Origin: Dyadobacter sp. CY312
GTDB taxonomy: Bacteria > Bacteroidota > Bacteroidia > Cytophagales > Spirosomataceae
Assembly: GCF_021390535.1 (NCBI RefSeq)
Contig: NZ_JAJUXG010000020.1
Location: forward strand, 83,417 to 147,416
Length of the DNA: 64,000 nucleotides
Direction: 5' to 3'
Positions 26,221 to 34,588 of the stretch are shown here, piece by piece. The position numbers and the translations under genes are program-made. The notes beneath the pieces were generated by a model, which was not told the DNA's origin, did not search any database, and saw only the letters and a list, made by a program, of their open reading frames with translations. Position 1 is the stretch's first letter, and every line of letters begins with the position of its first letter.

Positions 26221-27909
26221 CTAACGCATTGAGAAATACTCAGCAATTGGCCCTAGTGTCAGCGCAGGGAAGAATGAGAGCGCGGTAATGATAACAATTA
26301 CTGCGAGCACCATAATCCCGAATGTGCCCGAATCGGTGCGTAGTGTACCTGCACTTTCAGGGATGAATTTCTTGTTTGCCATCAAACCTGCAATAGCAAC
26401 GGGACCGACGATTGGAAGGAAGCGGGAAAGGATCAATACAAAACCCGTTGTAATATTCCACCAGGGATTGTTGTCGCCCAGCCCCTCAAAACCACTACCG
26501 TTGTTGGCTGACGACGAGGTATATTCGTAAAGCATCTCGCTGAATCCGTGGAAGCCTGGATTATTTAAATTGGGTGCGGTGATTTCAGGGAAGGCTGCTG
26601 CCAGTGCAGTCCCTGCGAGTATAAGCAGCGGGTGAAAAAGCGCAACGATCATCGCAATCTTCATTTCCCTTGCTTCAATCTTCTTACCCAAAAACTCAGG
26701 AGTCCTTCCCACCATCAGCCCGCTAATAAATACAGCGAGGATAATAAATACAAAGAAGTTGAGAATTCCGACCCCACAGCCCCCGTAAAAGGCGTTGGTC
26801 ATCATCGAAAGCATCTGCATCATGCCAGAAAGCGGCATTGTGCTATCATGCATGGAATTGACAGATCCGGTTGAAATTACCGTGGTAGCTATACTCCAGA
26901 ACGCAGATGCAGTAGTACCGAAGCGTACTTCCTTACCCTCCATGGCCCCGGAACTGTTGTCAATGCCCATGGCGGTAATGGCGGGATTACCCGCATTTTC
27001 CCAGATAATTGTTGGTACGGTGAGTACTAAGAACCCGATGGTCATGACGCCAAAGATCATCCAGGTCATTTTCCTTCTTTTTAAAAAGTAACCAAAAGCA
27101 AAAACCATAGCCAGGGGAATGATCATCTGTGCAAACATTTCGGTCATGTTGGTCAGGTAATTTGGGTTTTCGAGCGGATGGGCTGAGTTAGCTCCAAAGA
27201 ATCCGCCCCCATTTGTACCCACATGTTTGATCGCAACAAAAGCTGCTGCCGGTCCGGTGGAAACGCCGACTGTATCACCTTGCATGTTGACGATGGTGTC
27301 TTTGCCATCAAAAGTCATTGGCGTTCCGTTAAACACTAAAATAACAGCTATCGCTATCGAAACGGGAAGCAATATACGTGTACAGGATTTCAGGAAAAGA
27401 TTGTAAAAATTACCCAACTTATCTGTCGTCCGGTCTTTAAGTGCAATAAACAGAACCGCGGCGGCGGCCAGACCTGTTCCTGCTGTTACAAATTGCAAAA
27501 ACATTAGAAACAGCTGCGAAAGATAACTTACACCGGATTCTCCGGAATAATGCTGTAAATTACAATTCACTACAAAAGAGATACTGGTATTAAATGCCAG
27601 ATCGGCTGTTTGTGAAGGGTTCCCATCCGGATTAAGCGGTAGCCAGCCCTGGTTCATCAGCACAAACATGCCCAACAGAAACCATACAAAGTTAATGGTT
27701 AGCAGAGCAAACATGTGCTGCTTCCAGTTCATTTCTGCCTTTGCATCAATTCCGCTCAAACGATAGAATAATTTCTCGATGGGGTTAAAAACAGGGTCAA
27801 GAAGCGTCTTGTCTCCTGCATAAACTTTTGCGATGTACTTGCCAAAGGGTATTGCGAGGGCAACCGTAATGGCAAACATGGCAATGATTCCTAATAATTC
27901 AGTGTTCAT
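26221..27909 (-). CDS. kdpA: K+-transporting ATPase subunit A
   Basis: 562 aa, the K+-channel-like translocating subunit with about ten membrane segments. The family landmark GTNGGGFFGANSAHPLENP is present. Other filter-region motifs visible are NLQHYSGESGVSYLSQ and CGVGILNFFVF. It starts MNTELLGIIAMFAITVALA, 48 bp after the KdpF micro-gene. Confidence 0.97.
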   Translation of the reverse strand: MNTELLGIIAMFAITVALAIPFGKYIAKVYAGDKTLLDPVFNPIEKLFYRLSGIDAKAEMNWKQHMFALLTINFVWFLLGMFVLMNQGWLPLNPDGNPSQTADLAFNTSISFVVNCNLQHYSGESGVSYLSQLFLMFLQFVTAGTGLAAAAVLFIALKDRTTDKLGNFYNLFLKSCTRILLPVSIAIAVILVFNGTPMTFDGKDTIVNMQGDTVGVSTGPAAAFVAIKHVGTNGGGFFGANSAHPLENPNYLTNMTEMFAQMIIPLAMVFAFGYFLKRRKMTWMIFGVMTIGFLVLTVPTIIWENAGNPAITAMGIDNSSGAMEGKEVRFGTTASAFWSIATTVISTGSVNSMHDSTMPLSGMMQMLSMMTNAFYGGCGVGILNFFVFIILAVFISGLMVGRTPEFLGKKIEAREMKIAMIVALFHPLLILAGTALAAAFPEITAPNLNNPGFHGFSEMLYEYTSSSANNGSGFEGLGDNNPWWNITTGFVLILSRFLPIVGPVAIAGLMANKKFIPESAGTLRTDSGTFGIMVLAVIVIITALSFFPALTLGPIAEYFSMR

Positions 27910-27957
27910 TTCTTTAGTGTTTTAATTCGATTGAGATAAATCGAAAATGTATTCGGA

Positions 27958-28035
27958 TTAGAATTTTTCGGGTTTGATAAGCACGTAACAGATGTAACCA
28001 AAAACCCCGATTGCAATAATGAATAGCGCTGCCAT
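27958..28035 (-). CDS. kdpF: KdpF micro-peptide
   Basis: 25-aa single-helix peptide MAALFIIAIGVFGYICYVLI ending KPEKF. Length, position directly before kdpA and the hydrophobic helix followed by (R/K)PE+F match KdpF, which stabilises the KdpABC complex. Too short for most gene finders. Confidence 0.85.
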   Translation of the reverse strand: MAALFIIAIGVFGYICYVLIKPEKF

Positions 28036-28039
28036 GGTG

Positions 28040-28123
28040 TTATATTTTTTCAAAGAATTGAACGGTTTTGTAAAAAAGCAGGAAGCACAAACTGCCGGCT
28101 GCCACTAAGAGGATTGTCATCAT
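28040..28123 (-). CDS. 27-aa membrane micro-peptide before kdpF
   Basis: MMTILLVAAGSLCFLLFYKT ending VQFFEKI: one hydrophobic helix with an amphipathic C-terminal tail. It stops 4 bp before the kdpF start on the same strand. Similar short peptides with FYKxxxFFEKI endings precede kdpF in other Bacteroidota as I remember them. It may be a second accessory helix of the Kdp complex; function unproven. Confidence 0.65.
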   Translation of the reverse strand: MMTILLVAAGSLCFLLFYKTVQFFEKI

Positions 28124-28145
28124 AGTTTTTATGTTAAAGTGGTTA

Positions 28146-28424
28146 TTAAAATGCATTGATCTGTTTGACGTATTCTTTTTTAAGACTGCTTGGAAGCAGC
28201 GTCTGCACATTGTAATGATGTAGCTCCAGAATCGTAGTAACATCATACAGATAGACGTTGGATACTGCCGTTCTGGATTGATAGTTTCCACTCAAAAAAA
28301 GCTTTTCGGCCGACTCCATAAACTTTTTGGCCCGGGCTAGCTTGCCTGCCAGAACCAATGTGACAGTCAGCTCAGCCATTCGCTGCATGTGGTTGTAAAT
28401 ACTGTTGTTATTCCCCTTTTTCAT
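28146..28424 (-). CDS. Small DUF7674-like helical protein, first gene of kdp operon
   Basis: 92 aa, all-alpha, no membrane segment. It aligns with the N-terminal domain of the acetyltransferase at 18276: YNHMQRMAELTVTLVLAGKL, AEKLFLSGNYQSRTAVSNVY, then LPSSLKKEYVKQINAF. Position at the head of the kdp operon, 22 bp before the micro-peptide, suggests a regulatory or accessory role in K+ homeostasis. No catalytic motif is seen. DUF7674 is my recollection of the family name. Confidence 0.7.
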   Translation of the reverse strand: MKKGNNNSIYNHMQRMAELTVTLVLAGKLARAKKFMESAEKLFLSGNYQSRTAVSNVYLYDVTTILELHHYNVQTLLPSSLKKEYVKQINAF

Positions 28425-28543
28425 CGCTTGAGTAAATTAGATGTACCAGGGTCTATACCAAACATGTACCATGACAAACACAAAATATGCAACACATTGA
28501 TAAACAGAAACTTAAAACTTTTTATACATAGAATTCAATAAAA

Positions 28544-28570
28544 AAGACCCTATCAATATGATAGGGTCTT
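28544..28570 (-). terminator. Terminator after the sigma-54 regulator
   Basis: AAGACCCTAT (28544-28553) pairs with ATAGGGTCTT (28561-28570) around a 7-base loop, with an A-run on the left giving a minus-strand U-tract. It separates the regulator from the kdp operon, so the operon needs its own promoter between 28425 and 28543. Confidence 0.75.
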
Positions 28571-28606
28571 ATCAAAATGGATGGGTGACACAATCCGGGT
28601 CAACCG

Positions 28607-29740
28607 TTATTTAATTCCATATTCTTCAATTTTCCGGTAAAGCGTAGCAATACCTATCTCAAGAAGTCTGGCCGTCTCGGCTTTGTTTCCCTTGCTGTAA
28701 TTAAGCACCTTCTGGATATGAAGCTTTTCGACACTTTCCATCGAGAATGCCGAGAGCTGAATGCTCTTGACAGGCAGCGATTGCTGCACCTCGAAGGGTA
28801 GGTTTTCCGGCTCCAACACTCCATCACTGATGATCACAGCCCTTTCGATCACATTTTTTAGCTCCCGGATATTTCCACGCCACTCATAGGATTCAAGCCT
28901 TTTAAGAAAATCCTTGCTGTATTGAAGGTCTTTTTTGTTGGTCTGCTCCGCAAAATGACTGGCAAAATAAGTGGCCAGAGCAGGGATATCTTTTACCCTG
29001 TCACGAAGCGGCGGCAACTGGACCTGAAAAACGTTCAGACGGAAATACAGATCAGAGCGGAACCGGTTCTGCTCTGATTCTACTTTCAAATCTCTGTTGG
29101 TGGCGGCGATCAGTCGGAAATTGGATTTGACTGGTTTGGTGTCGCCTAATTTGATAAACTCATGCGTTTCCAGCACCCTGAGCAGCTTTGCCTGGAGATC
29201 CAAGGGTAGCTCACCGATCTCATCAAGAAACAGCGTCCCGTTGTTGGCTTCTTCCAAAAGCCCTCTTTTATCTTTGCCTGCGCCAGTGAAAGCGCCCTGC
29301 CTATATCCAAACAGCTCGCTTTCCAGGATCTCCCGACTGAACGTGCTGCAATTCAGCGCGACCAGGTTTTTGTCAGAACGCACACTTGCATAATGGATCG
29401 CCTGGGCAAATACTTCCTTTCCGGTTCCCGTTTCACCAGTCAACAGCACTGGAGTGTCTGTAGGTGCTACCTTTTTGGCCAGCTCAACTGCCTTTAAAAA
29501 AGAGGTGGACTTTCCAATAATGGCATCAAAGGAGAATTTTTTTGAGACGATACCTTCGAGCTTTTGAAGTTTCTTTTGCAGCTGGGCCTTTTCAACGGCG
29601 CGGTTAAGCAGGGGAATGATTTTGTCATTGTCATCCCCTTTTACAATATAATCCATCGCCCCATTTTTCATCGCCTGCACGCCATCTGCAATATTCCCGT
29701 ATGCTGTCAGAAGGATGATTTCTGCCAGCGGGTTCGACAT
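28607..29740 (-). pseudogene. Sigma-54 response regulator lacking the phospho-acceptor half
   Basis: 377 aa. It opens MSNPLAEIILLTAYGNIADG, which is the middle of a receiver domain (the LLTAYG strand and the later conserved MDYIVKGD lysine). The first 65 or so residues with the acidic pocket and phosphorylated Asp are missing. The rest is intact: AAA+ with Walker A LLTGETGTGKE, GAFTGA loop, Walker B LFLDEIGE, arginine fingers, and a Fis-type helix-turn-helix at the C-terminus (ETARLLEIGIATLYRKIEEY). In-frame codons just upstream read RSQRI after a stop, fitting a homologous linker. It may be dead or constitutively active. It is the natural candidate for Kdp control in place of KdpE. Confidence 0.8.
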
Positions 29741-30311
29741 AATTCTTTGGCTTCTTTAAATAAAAGAGCAAATTAAATGTTTTACTAAGCATAGCGTACT
29801 TATTTATGTGAATAAAAGTAGGCTTGCAGTACGAAAAAATCAAGATGTAAATGAGAGAAACTAGCTGTTATACAGCAACTTACAAGGATTCTGGTGAGTC
29901 ATTAGTTTGTGAGATGCTGACTCTCGAATTACTCACCAGAATTATGTCAAATATTGCATATTTTGGCACTATTCAAAAAAACAAAAACCCTGTAAATCGT
30001 TGATTTGCAGGGTTTTGATTGTTTTTGATATTCCACAGAGTGCACCCGACGAGTGCAGAACTTGTCTTATATCACACTGATAAACAACCAATTACAAATC
30101 AACCTAAACGCTACTCCCGATTTACTCACCGCTTTCTGACGAACTGCAAATCCGTACATAAAAATATGTATTTAGCTGTTTCGATGCAAGTTAGGATGTC
30201 AAAGAATATTATCCAGTATCTAACGGTTTGCGCCCGTCAAATGATGTTGCATCACCTGCTGAATCATGCTAGCAAATTAGACTAAGTGCGGAGCCACGAA
30301 AAACAACGACG
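29741..30311. other. Non-coding gap with an orphan terminator
   Basis: No gene supported in 571 bp. It contains the hairpin at 29984-30016 and a stretch at 30040-30060 (GTGCACCCGACGAG) that recalls the 3' half of some tRNAs but cannot be folded into one. The missing 5' part of the response regulator is not found here. Confidence 0.5.
29984..30016. terminator. Strong hairpin terminator
   Basis: AAAACCCTGTAAATC (29984-29998) pairs perfectly with GATTTGCAGGGTTTT apart from one A/G position (30002-30016); T-run on one side, A-run on the other. No intact gene abuts it, so its gene was probably lost. Confidence 0.6.
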
Positions 30312-30422
30312 TTACTTCACTACAAATCCATGATCACCTGCGTAATTCTGAAAATCGGCAAGGGAGCGATCGGGCGCAACTATATACTGATAACTCTGAT
30401 TTGCCGGTGCATTGCCGTGGTT
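30312..30422 (-). pseudogene. C-terminal remnant of a polysaccharide lyase family 8 type enzyme
   Basis: 36 codons with a natural stop at 30312: NHGNAPANQSYQYIVAP, then RSLADFQNYAGDHGFVVK. The NHG-x-AP-x-x-x-SY-x-Y-xx-P motif is the end of the lyase core in hyaluronate/chondroitin lyases. The frame is cut at its upstream side exactly where mini-element copy B begins. The enzyme name rests on this short motif. Confidence 0.5.
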
Positions 30423-30594
30423 GGAGAATTCTGATGACTTGACCACTAGATTCCGTGGCAGATTGACCACCAACCCATTCTTTTATTTCATGAATTACTC
30501 AACTATCAGTCAGTCATTTATACTGGTCAATTTAATCCGAAATGACATGATCTTAATTCCCGAATTAAGGTGGTCAACGGCTCCGTATTCTCCA
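30422..30594. repeat. 173-bp mini-element with IS21-like ends, copy B
   Basis: TGGAGAATTCTG... to ...CCGTATTCTCCA, with the same internal TTGACCAC half sites as copy A at 17654 and exactly the same length. It separates the lyase remnant from a promoter on its right. Insertion or recombination through this element probably deleted most of the lyase gene. Confidence 0.7.
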
Positions 30595-30632
30595 GTTTAA
30601 TATGATATCGTACCATAAACAGTATTTTTTTG

Positions 30633-30640
30633 CAAAGATA
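30633..30640 (-). promoter_or_regulatory. Orphan -7 box reading into copy B
   Basis: TATCTTTG on the minus strand, a full match to TAnnTTTG, followed by GC and an A-rich start region. Its gene is gone; it now points into the mini-element and lyase stub. Confidence 0.4.
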
Positions 30641-30707
30641 CAACTATTATACGTCATATTATAGTTAACTTAACACTAGAAAAGTGTTTCCTTTCCCTGC
30701 AAATATA

Positions 30708-31391
30708 TCAGTAATTTCCTTCCAACTTCACATTTATTGAATCAACAGTAAATTCACCGTATTCAAATTTATAGCCATTGATCCGGCCTGAGACTATATC
30801 TTTTAATCTTGGAATTCCTTTTTTCCATATAGAATCTCCCGCCCTGATTGTTGAAGTAGCATCAGTTTCGTATTTGCTTTCAAATCCCAGAGAATATTGT
30901 CCATAAATTCCAGACTGGAACATAAAAAGAATCTTTTTTTCGGATTTAGCATTTATGACAATAAATTCTGGGCATAGCCTTAGATTTTCAATATAATCAA
31001 ACGTTCTATCTAATGAATAATCAGACAAGGTGTCTTTACCTAGATACTGTATTTTTTTATGGATATCCATATCCATACTAATATTTGGTATTTGCCTTAA
31101 ATATTTATATGGTACCTTAATGGTTCGAATACTTTCTTTCGGTAGCCCTATAATATCATAGTCTTCCTTGAATAGATACTTCTTATCATCTTCTCCATTC
31201 AGACGTCTAAAAGTCAATAAAGTAGGAATAATTAAATTATTTTTTGTATTATTCACAAAATTCCATTCTAAAAACAAAGTATCCTTCTCTTTGAAAATTC
31301 TTGGAGATACAGATATATCTTTCAAATTATCATATTTATTACAGCTAAGTGCTGCGATAAACATTACAAATAAAAACAACGAAATTCTCAT
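30708..31391 (-). CDS. Immunity lipoprotein for orphan Rhs tip 1 (proposed)
   Basis: 227 aa. Signal MRISLFLFVMFIAALSC with a clear lipobox ending in Cys17, so it is predicted to be a membrane-anchored lipoprotein. The mature part is beta-rich (KDTLFLEWNFVNNTKNNL, KKILFMFQSGIYGQYSLGFE), with no known fold recognised. Its ATG overlaps the TGA of the Rhs tip (ATGA), the tight coupling typical of toxin-immunity pairs. The immunity function is inferred from position only. Lipoprotein placement suggests neutralisation of a toxin in the periplasm. Confidence 0.65.
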   Translation of the reverse strand: MRISLFLFVMFIAALSCNKYDNLKDISVSPRIFKEKDTLFLEWNFVNNTKNNLIIPTLLTFRRLNGEDDKKYLFKEDYDIIGLPKESIRTIKVPYKYLRQIPNISMDMDIHKKIQYLGKDTLSDYSLDRTFDYIENLRLCPEFIVINAKSEKKILFMFQSGIYGQYSLGFESKYETDATSTIRAGDSIWKKGIPRLKDIVSGRINGYKFEYGEFTVDSINVKLEGNY

Positions 31392-32542
31392 GGCAAGACA
31401 ATTTTTTTAATTAAAAATTGAAGAGGCTTGTAAAGCTGATCATACGCCTGCGCATTGTTAAAATTCCAAACCTGCGATGATATTATTTTTGGACTCCAAC
31501 CATTTTTCAATATCAATTGACCTGTCATTTTTTGAATAGCAATATGACCTTCATTATTTAATAATTTACTTGGGTTCCCTGTTAATTCTTTCGCCCAATC
31601 CATTAAACCCAAATTTGCATGTACGATATGCCCAAACTCATGTGCCATTGATACAGTCAACTGTTCTCCAGATGAAAATGCTGCCTTACCAAAAAAAATC
31701 TTCGAAGACATACCATTTTTCCATGGGCTGTGCCTTGTAATTGCGATTGCATCCTTAATTGTTGGAGAACTTATAAAACCATCCGCATCCATGGTAATGT
31801 CCTTGGGTAGCCGTGTTGTCATCTTTCCACCTGGACCCATGCCTTTCCAATTTTCGTTCTTTAACTTGTAAAGATAATCATCGTTATATGGTGCTTGTGT
31901 TCCGCCTGAAAGGATGGCATCCGAAGCGAGGTATGCGTGGTCGGATCTCGCCCCGGTTAACCAATCAGCACCAAGTTTCTTTGCTTCAATCCCTCCATAT
32001 ATCCCACCTGATAAGCCACCAAGTGCAGCGCCCCATCCTATACCTCTCCAGACATTTGTACCATTTAGAGCAGCTCCCACTCCACCAGTTAAAGCGCCAG
32101 AAGCAGCTCCATATGCAAAACCTCCCGCTGCACCAATAGGTGCATAATATCCAGTGAGCCCGGCGATAGCTCCCGTGATTGCACCACGCCAAAATCCATT
32201 TAAAAATCCTTTTCCTTGAAGTCCAAAGGATATACCATTTACAACACCACCGATGACCGCACCTATCGCCGTGGAGAGTAATGGATTATTACCATCAGGA
32301 TCCGTGTAAATAAGAGGATTGTTTCTTGCATACGAATATCGGTTATAATCCTGAGTAAATCCACCGTCTAATATATAATTATCAGGTGATAACATTCTAC
32401 CCAGTACAGGATCGTACACCCTGCCATTCATATTGATCAGTCCGAACTGATCCAGCATTTCATGTCCTGTGTAACCTCTATAAAGCCAGACAGGTGGCAA
32501 ACCAGTTGATGCCGTTGGAGCTAACAGCGCCCAGCTTGTCAC
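31388..32542 (-). CDS. Orphan Rhs tip 1 with HExxH metallopeptidase-like toxin
   Basis: 384 codons from a GTG within the Rhs core; no true start is apparent, so it is an orphan tip. Residues 18-85 are the Rhs core end (YRGYTGHEMLDQFGLINMNG, DPVLGRMLSPDNY, YTDPDGN). Residues 90-190 are a glycine-rich linker shared with tip 2 (GFWRGAITGAIAGLTGYYAP, TGGVGAALNG). Residues 200-384 are the toxin with AHEFGHIVH at 300-308 and a possible third ligand in NNEGH near 331, a zincin pattern. It is probably silent until recombined onto the full-length gene. Overlaps its immunity gene by 4 bp. Confidence 0.75.
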   Translation of the reverse strand: MTSWALLAPTASTGLPPVWLYRGYTGHEMLDQFGLINMNGRVYDPVLGRMLSPDNYILDGGFTQDYNRYSYARNNPLIYTDPDGNNPLLSTAIGAVIGGVVNGISFGLQGKGFLNGFWRGAITGAIAGLTGYYAPIGAAGGFAYGAASGALTGGVGAALNGTNVWRGIGWGAALGGLSGGIYGGIEAKKLGADWLTGARSDHAYLASDAILSGGTQAPYNDDYLYKLKNENWKGMGPGGKMTTRLPKDITMDADGFISSPTIKDAIAITRHSPWKNGMSSKIFFGKAAFSSGEQLTVSMAHEFGHIVHANLGLMDWAKELTGNPSKLLNNEGHIAIQKMTGQLILKNGWSPKIISSQVWNFNNAQAYDQLYKPLQFLIKKIVLP

Positions 32543-32888
32543 ATTCCTTCTTCTGCCCCATGCATCAAAGGACTGTTCAGCTTCAATAGTAGTTCCAGCG
32601 CTATTGGTAACTGTCAGAATGGAACCTAAATGATCAGTATAGGTGTAATGAACAGTATGTGTACCACCTTACGCTCTCTACAATGGCCGCCAGCCCTGTG
32701 GGAGAGGCAATGTACTGGATATAACGGGTTGAGCCCGCCGTAACGTCCTTTTCAAATCCGTCCGCAAGGTAAAACCTGATGGTGTCGTAGTTCCTCCAAG
32801 TTTGGTCACACGCCACCTTAACCACACTGAGCTGGGTAGGATATCCTGCATTTTGTAGCAATACCAACGAGCTTTTTGGTTGAACCAA
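32543..32888 (-). pseudogene. Rhs core remnant upstream of tip 1
   Basis: Continues the tip-1 frame upstream as HTVHYTYTDHLGSILTVTNS and EQSFDAWGRRRN to about 32665, then shifts frame to FEKDVTAGSTRYIQYIASPT and NYDTIRFYLADG. It is nearly identical to the same region of the full-length protein (around 39110-39330). A frameshift near 32665 and scrambled sequence beyond 32800 make it untranslatable as one piece. It is the homology arm left by cassette displacement. Confidence 0.75.
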
Positions 32889-32903
32889 GATTTGTTACAA
32901 ATC

Positions 32904-33437
32904 TTATATCCTTATTGTCGAGTCTCTTTTTCTCATCTCTGTTAAGGTATCCGTAACTGCTTGGTATTTTCTATATCTATTCATGATTTCCCAAACTTTG
33001 TCCCTAAAGGCAACAATATCTCTTTCCTTTGTATTTGGGAGCAAGTTAGAATCGACATAATCTGGACTAACTTCGATCGTAGCAATTATCTTATTTCTCT
33101 GATATATCCAGATTTGATCATCTCTTCTTGGAAAGTATAAATAGCTTCCTAATACATGTACCCAATTTTTATATTCATATATCTTCTTCTCGTAAAACAT
33201 TGCGCAAATTGTGTTTTTATCTTGCTTGGAAATTAAGAGTGTATCTTCATAATAGGCATCACCATTAAGTGCTGCCTTAATACTGTCATTCCGAAGATTA
33301 TATTGTACACCTCTAATTGATGCTCCGAAAACTAGATTATAATCCCCAGAAACAAAATCACCATAAGTTTTAGGTTTCTCATCTGCTTGGCAAGAAAACA
33401 ATAGAGCAGCTAGTATTGTGATAATTAATTTATCCAT
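32904..33437 (-). CDS. Immunity lipoprotein for orphan Rhs tip 2 (proposed)
   Basis: 177 aa. MDKLIITILAALLFSC is a lipoprotein signal with the lipobox LFSC. The mature protein is about 160 residues with beta strands (DDQIWIYQRNKIIATIEVSP) and a charged helical C-terminus (RYRKYQAVTDTLTEMRKRD). No family recognised. The start overlaps the end of tip 2 by 13 bp. Pairing with tip 2 and a periplasmic protective role are inferred. Confidence 0.65.
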   Translation of the reverse strand: MDKLIITILAALLFSCQADEKPKTYGDFVSGDYNLVFGASIRGVQYNLRNDSIKAALNGDAYYEDTLLISKQDKNTICAMFYEKKIYEYKNWVHVLGSYLYFPRRDDQIWIYQRNKIIATIEVSPDYVDSNLLPNTKERDIVAFRDKVWEIMNRYRKYQAVTDTLTEMRKRDSTIRI

Positions 33438-34588
33438 AATGGTATAATTTTTGCAAAAGCACGCCAGGAATAATTTCCTGGGTAAATAGGTCCTCCCTGT
33501 TTTATTAACTCTCTCCTCGTAGTTGACGCCAAGTCGGAAAATCCATACGTCTTTGTATAGGCAAGAGTGTAAGACGATGTGGCCCTTTCAGATAAATGCA
33601 TCATTGACGGATTGGATGTCCAATGCCATGCGTGCATAAACTCATGTTTGAATACTCCGTTTTGAAACTCAATGGATGTCCCTTTCAGACTTGGCGCCAT
33701 GAATATAGAAGAACTACCAGATTGCCAACGCCCACCTTTGATAAATTGAGTAGTCACACCACCCACATGGTCCCCGTCCCAGTACATATTCCCATCCGCG
33801 AGAACATAGCCCTTTGATAAGCTATAGTTGTCGCCCAAATGGACGGTGGTATTTAGCTTATTCTCTATGTCTCTGATACTCATACCATCTCTTGAGCCAA
33901 TCGTACTATTATAAGAATCCACCATTTCATCTGTACTATTCCATTTTTGACCATTCCCTGTCGATTGATCCAAGCGTAAAGCATGAGAAGCAACCCCAGT
34001 GCCAGTCCATGGGTTTATGCCTAGTTTATTTCCATTAATATATCCAACAATCCCTCCTGAAACTCCTCCAAACGCTGCGCCCCAAGCCATGCCCTTCCAA
34101 ACATTGTTCCCATTTAAGGCAGCACCGACTCCCCCCGTAACGGCACCAGTTCCTGCTCCATACAAACTTCCTGGTATTGCGCCAGCGACTGGTGCATAAT
34201 ATCCCGTTAATCCTCCAATAGCACCAGCGATAGCCCCACGCCAAAATCCATCAAAAAACCCCTTCCCTTGCATATCATATGCAACCCCATTAACAATCCC
34301 TCCTATGACTGCACCTATTGCCATTGTAATCCAAGGCATATTCCCATCGGGATCGGTATAAATTAACGGATTGTTACGTGCATAAGTATATCGGTTATAA
34401 TCTTGACTAAAACCAGCATCAGCCACATAATTATCCGGAGACAGCATCCTTCCCAGCACCGGATCATACATCCGACCGTTCATGTTAATTAAGCCAAACC
34501 TGTCCAGATGTTCGTGCCCGGTGTATCCACGATATAACCAAACAGGCAAACCAGTTGATGCCGTTGGTGTCAGCAACGTATTCTCCAC
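33425..34588 (-). CDS. Orphan Rhs tip 2 with HExxH metallopeptidase-like toxin
   Basis: 387 codons from a GTG. Core: LPVWLYRGYTGHEHLDRFGL, DPVLGRMLSPDNYVADAGFS, TDPDGN near 78-83. The glycine-rich linker (90-185) is very close to tip 1. The toxin part (about 200-387) is unrelated in sequence to tip 1 except for a second zincin-like motif, KHEFMHAWHW at 314-323, and a Glu in HLSERATSS about 15 residues on. It ends with a short aromatic tail (YSWRAFAKIIPLWIN). Likely a metalloprotease effector; the target is unknown. Confidence 0.72.
   Translation of the reverse strand: MENTLLTPTASTGLPVWLYRGYTGHEHLDRFGLINMNGRMYDPVLGRMLSPDNYVADAGFSQDYNRYTYARNNPLIYTDPDGNMPWITMAIGAVIGGIVNGVAYDMQGKGFFDGFWRGAIAGAIGGLTGYYAPVAGAIPGSLYGAGTGAVTGGVGAALNGNNVWKGMAWGAAFGGVSGGIVGYINGNKLGINPWTGTGVASHALRLDQSTGNGQKWNSTDEMVDSYNSTIGSRDGMSIRDIENKLNTTVHLGDNYSLSKGYVLADGNMYWDGDHVGGVTTQFIKGGRWQSGSSSIFMAPSLKGTSIEFQNGVFKHEFMHAWHWTSNPSMMHLSERATSSYTLAYTKTYGFSDLASTTRRELIKQGGPIYPGNYSWRAFAKIIPLWIN

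Noticed and set aside
30019..30285. 88-codon frame and tRNA-like string GTGCACCCGACGAG
   Set aside because: No protein pattern; the string cannot be extended into a cloverleaf with acceptor and anticodon stems.
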